Assembly: GCF_021502725.1 (NCBI RefSeq)
Contig: NZ_JAKFFS010000004.1
Location: forward strand, 496,001-560,000
DNA: 64,000 nt
Source of the DNA: Dyadobacter sp. CY345
GTDB lineage: Bacteria; Bacteroidota; Bacteroidia; Cytophagales; Spirosomataceae
Direction of reading: 5' to 3'
A program made the translations under genes and the position numbers. Of the stretch, positions 61,965 to 64,000 are shown one piece after another. The notes beneath the pieces are model-generated. The model worked only from the letters and a program-made list of their open reading frames with translations, was not told the origin of the DNA and did not search any database. How positions within the stretch are numbered: the first letter of the stretch is position 1; each line of letters begins with the position of its first letter.

Positions 61965-62575
61965 TCTTAAAATATTTTCCTGACCTGACCGAAACTCAGA
62001 TTAAGAAATTCACGAAGCTGGAAGAATTATATCAGGACTGGAATTCGAAAGTGAACGTGATATCACGACAGGATATTGATACCTTATATGAACGCCACGT
62101 TTTGCATTCTTTGGGGATTGCGAAAGTTTTACAGTTTAAATCCGGGACCTCTATACTGGATGTAGGAACTGGCGGCGGTTTTCCCGGAATTCCGCTCGCC
62201 ATTATGTTTCCTGATGCACAGTTTCATCTGGTCGATAGTATTGGGAAAAAGATCAGGGTTGTTCAGGAAATAGCCAGTGCCCTAGATTTGAAAAATGTAA
62301 AAGCAGAACAGATAAGAGCAGAAAAGCTTGAAGATACTTATGAATTCGTGGTTAGCCGCGCTGTAACCCGGATCACGCCATTTGTTGGGTGGGTTCGGAA
62401 AAATATCAGCCGGAATTCATTTCATTCGTTGAGGAACGGTATTTTATACTTAAAAGGAGGTGATCTGGCGGAAGAGTTGGCGGAGTTGAATATGAAAACA
62501 CGTACATACGATCTTTCTGACTATTTTACCGAAGAATTTTTTGAAACAAAAAAGGTAGTATACGTACCTTTGTAA
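61955..62575 (+). CDS. rsmG: 16S rRNA (guanine-527-N7)-methyltransferase RsmG
   Basis: This 206-residue protein (E. coli 207) has the SAM-binding motif LDVGTGGGFPG at 68-78 and the family's YERHVLHSLGIAKVL and VVSRAVTRITPF. It methylates G527 of 16S rRNA in the decoding region. It overlaps the upstream GT2 gene by 10 bases and precedes a small conserved gene on the same strand. Confidence 0.94.
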   Translation: MELILKYFPDLTETQIKKFTKLEELYQDWNSKVNVISRQDIDTLYERHVLHSLGIAKVLQFKSGTSILDVGTGGGFPGIPLAIMFPDAQFHLVDSIGKKIRVVQEIASALDLKNVKAEQIRAEKLEDTYEFVVSRAVTRITPFVGWVRKNISRNSFHSLRNGILYLKGGDLAEELAELNMKTRTYDLSDYFTEEFFETKKVVYVPL

Positions 62576-62616
62576 GCATTTTTAAGCAGCGTAAACTTTT
62601 TCTAAAAAGAATATAT

Positions 62617-62898
62617 ATGAATGAGCGTTTTAAAGCCAGCGGGCTAATGAATCCAATGTTTCCGGATGAAGTAACATTTGGAGAAAAGGGAGTAACTTTT
62701 ACAGTGAAGAAACTTTTCAGAAGTACAGATAATTTCGTTTTCTATTCTGATATTTCAGGCGTGGAAATCGAGAATAGTATGCTGTTTTCGACAATTCGGG
62801 TTATTCCGCGGATGCGTCCTGAAATAATTATTAATAATTTTTCGAAGGCAGATGCTAAGAAAGTCAAGGAGTTAATACTGCAACAGGTTCAAAGCTAA
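62617..62898 (+). CDS. Conserved small protein, possible PH-like fold
   Basis: This 93-residue soluble protein begins MNERFKASGLMNPMFPDEVTFGEKGV; a beta-rich pattern (VTFTVKKLFR, FVFYSDISGVEIE, STIRVIPRMRPEIIINNFS) and a C-terminal helix follow. It resembles a small bacterial PH-domain plan, but no name was recognised. It lies 41 bases after rsmG and is probably co-transcribed with it. Confidence 0.6.
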   Translation: MNERFKASGLMNPMFPDEVTFGEKGVTFTVKKLFRSTDNFVFYSDISGVEIENSMLFSTIRVIPRMRPEIIINNFSKADAKKVKELILQQVQS

Positions 62899-62918
62899 AA
62901 AATATTTTTACCTGAGAC

Positions 62919-62949
62919 TTGCGTCATATTTATCGAACCGCTATATTTG
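62919..62949 (+). promoter_or_regulatory. Promoter of tRNA-Asn
   Basis: TTG (62919-62921), a 20-base spacer and TATATTTG (62942-62949) match TTG-N20-TAnnTTTG exactly. The start of transcription would be about 28 bases before the mature tRNA. Confidence 0.75.
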
Positions 62950-62983
62950 CACCACAATTCAGATATACAATCGGATTTGAAAT

Positions 62984-63057
62984 TCCTGAATAGCTCAGCC
63001 GGTTAGAGCATCTGACTGTTAATCAGAGGGTCGTTGGTTCGAGCCCAACTTCGGGAG
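62984..63057 (+). tRNA. tRNA-Asn (GTT)
   Basis: The acceptor stem tcctgaa pairs with ttcggga (one T-G pair). The D arm is gctc..gagc with GG bases in the loop. The anticodon stem tctga/tcaga frames the loop ctgttaa with anticodon GTT (63018-63020). The T arm is gttgg/ccaac around TTCGAGC. Length is 74 bases with a G discriminator; CCA is not encoded. This fits an Asn tRNA; a terminator follows. Confidence 0.93.
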
Positions 63058-63068
63058 CCCTGAATGAC

Positions 63069-63105
63069 AAGCACTTATCAATTTTTGGTAAGTGCTTTTT
63101 TTGTT
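63069..63105 (+). terminator. Terminator of tRNA-Asn
   Basis: The stem aagcactta / taagtgctt with an 11-base loop is followed by a run of T, 12 bases after the tRNA end. Confidence 0.85.
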
Positions 63106-63116
63106 CCTCCAAAAAA

Positions 63117-63140
63117 TTTGAGACACAATTTGATACACAA
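63117..63140. repeat. Tandem 12-base repeat after tRNA-Asn
   Basis: TTTGAGACACAA followed immediately by TTTGATACACAA differs at one position out of 12. It lies 60 bases beyond the tRNA gene, in gene-free sequence. Confidence 0.55.
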
Positions 63141-63259
63141 GTCTTTTCACTGCTCTATTTCGTCACTTTTGAACCATATAGATTCACATTAATTTTTATT
63201 TAAATAATAACTTTTCCAATTTGTATAGAATCATTGTAGTGATGTTTAATACTCGGTGA

Positions 63260-63514
63260 TTATTGATTTTCTTGACACTCTTCGAATTCGTTCTGAGATT
63301 CTTCAAGATCATCTTCTAATTGTTGGATTTGTTGAAGTGCTTCTTCGTAATTAGATTCCAACTTTTCTTTTTCATCTTCCAATTTCTTCTTTTCATCAGA
63401 ACATTCTTCCAATTCGACTTTTAATCTTTCACTTTCGGAATTGCAACTTCCTATACACACAAGTGTGCTCAATACAAGCAATCTTACAAAACTTTTCAAT
63501 AGAGGTTTTCTCAT
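63260..63514 (-). CDS. Small acidic coiled-coil lipoprotein
   Basis: This 84-residue protein has a lipoprotein signal (LSTLVCIGSC, acylated Cys about 24). Nearly all of the rest is Glu/Lys-rich heptad sequence such as EECSDEKKKLEDEKEKLES and LQQIQQLEDDLEESQNEF, a long coiled coil. No family was recognised. It resembles small Lpp-like envelope lipoproteins in form but without a visible peptidoglycan-linking end. Confidence 0.6.
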   Translation of the reverse strand: MRKPLLKSFVRLLVLSTLVCIGSCNSESERLKVELEECSDEKKKLEDEKEKLESNYEEALQQIQQLEDDLEESQNEFEECQENQ

Positions 63515-63572
63515 TTTTGTTAACTCATCTGTAGTTGGTAGAAGTCATGCGTCAAAAAATTCCTTATATCTT

Positions 63573-63740
63573 TTAGTTCTCTCTGTCCGCATATATGACA
63601 AGTGAACCTTGATCTGAGGTTTCTTTTAAGGGTTGGTAATTCACTACCCAACCAAGGCATTCAGCATAATACGAACGTTGTTTTGGTTGGGTTGTATTTA
63701 GACTATTGAGTATTTCATACTTAGTCTTTTTTCGTATCAT
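63573..63740 (-). CDS. 55-residue hypothetical protein
   Basis: I place the start at ATG 63740, giving MIRKKTKYEILNSLNTTQ as a natural small-protein start; an upstream ATG at 63785 would overlap its neighbour by 65 instead of 20 bases. The product has YYAECLGWVVNYQPL and ends with IYADREN. It overlaps the 74-residue gene upstream by 20 bases. No family known. Confidence 0.45.
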   Translation of the reverse strand: MIRKKTKYEILNSLNTTQPKQRSYYAECLGWVVNYQPLKETSDQGSLVIYADREN

Positions 63741-63945
63741 TATATACGAGTTCGATAAGTTTCCCCTGAGATTCAGTTTCGCCAAAAAACGAATAAATCA
63801 CGTAGTCATCCTCTCTTATTTCTTCCAACTGTACATCCACAATATCTCCGGGCTTAGCAGTACCGATATACTTGAGGATTTTATTTTTCACGGTCAGTGG
63901 AATTGCCGATAGGTAATCTTCCACCTGAACTATTTCTGCGATCAT
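63721..63945 (-). CDS. 74-residue hypothetical protein
   Basis: This small acidic protein begins MIAEIVQVEDYLSAIPLTVK and continues with ILKYIGTAKPGDIVDVQLEEI and DDYVIYSFFGE. It has no signal peptide. It overlaps the 55-residue gene downstream, and the two may form a small operon. Whether it is part of an accessory element beginning after the tRNA cannot be told from the window. Confidence 0.5.
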   Translation of the reverse strand: MIAEIVQVEDYLSAIPLTVKNKILKYIGTAKPGDIVDVQLEEIREDDYVIYSFFGETESQGKLIELVYNDTKKD

Positions 63946-64000
63946 TTTAACATTGATTTTAATTAATAAATATTTATTTAACTCTTGTAACTTCTTCTTT

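Noticed and set aside
62919..62949. tRNA-Asn promoter region as a riboswitch
   Set aside because: The leader is about 28 bases before the mature tRNA, too short for an aptamer, and shows a plain promoter.
1..64000. CRISPR array, rRNA operon, IS element or prophage
   Set aside because: No regularly spaced repeats, rRNA-like sequence, transposase or phage structural gene was seen anywhere in the window.

Overview
The window looks like a chromosome segment of a Bacteroidota bacterium of the order Cytophagales, probably near Dyadobacter/Spirosomataceae (inference). The evidence is low to moderate G+C, promoters with a TAnnTTTG -7 element and a TTG about 20 bases upstream, few Shine-Dalgarno sites, several TTG/GTG starts, and phylum-typical families: M56 peptidases fused to TonB domains, Uma2 proteins, likely DUF6452/DUF6048 and DUF6934 proteins, and a queuine tRNA-ribosyltransferase without zinc cysteines. 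No rRNA, CRISPR array, insertion sequence or prophage was seen. One tRNA is present.

Layout. 1-3.9 kb: a left-truncated DUF2442 gene beside a broken DUF4160 gene, then a secreted M28 peptidase, a TraB/GumN protein and a DUF6934-like gene with a 57-residue partner. 3.9-13 kb: an isolated nuoN, ffh, an MscS channel, small secreted proteins, an ExbB/ExbD pair and a Gfo/Idh/MocA oxidoreductase. 13-19 kb: a BlaI-type repressor followed by three tandem M56 membrane metallopeptidases carrying C-terminal TonB domains, with a 15-bp inverted repeat lying on the repressor's promoter. 19-31 kb: two mosaic Uma2 paralogues, pyk, priA, toxin-antitoxin-like modules (one ParE toxin is cut by an in-frame TAG), pabB/pabC, ypdA, a third toxin-antitoxin pair, a BNR-repeat protein and a YtxH protein. 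31-36 kb: a DUF4136 lipoprotein, a YeiH-type exporter with its LysR regulator, and dnaG, then a 713-base gap.

36.3-57.8 kb is one long minus-strand surface-polysaccharide cluster. In transcription order it holds glf, a Wza-like export lipoprotein, a PHP tyrosine phosphatase, a Wzc-like tyrosine autokinase, a nonulosonate (sialic-acid-like) set (NeuB-like synthase, NeuA-like CMP-transferase, Gfo/Idh and SDR oxidoreductases), a glycosyltransferase, a Wzm/Wzt ABC exporter whose ATPase has a C-terminal extension, a GT11 fucosyltransferase-like gene, two GT2 enzymes, two divergent putative transferases, three more glycosyltransferases and a membrane ligase/polymerase. Most neighbours overlap by 1-50 bases or lie within about 30 bases, so they probably share transcription. 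An ABC exporter beside Wza/Wzc-type parts, with no Wzx flippase and no initiating transferase seen, is the notable combination.

57.9-64 kb: an OmpA-family protein with its own promoter, tgt, a membrane GT2, rsmG, a small conserved protein, tRNA-Asn(GTT) with a clear promoter, then a gene-poor stretch with a 12-base tandem repeat and three small genes that may begin an accessory region.

The most interesting points are the BlaI / triple M56-TonB locus with its operator, the TAG-interrupted ParE toxin, the mosaic Uma2 pair, the hybrid polysaccharide export set with a short NeuB-like enzyme, and the zinc-site-less Tgt.
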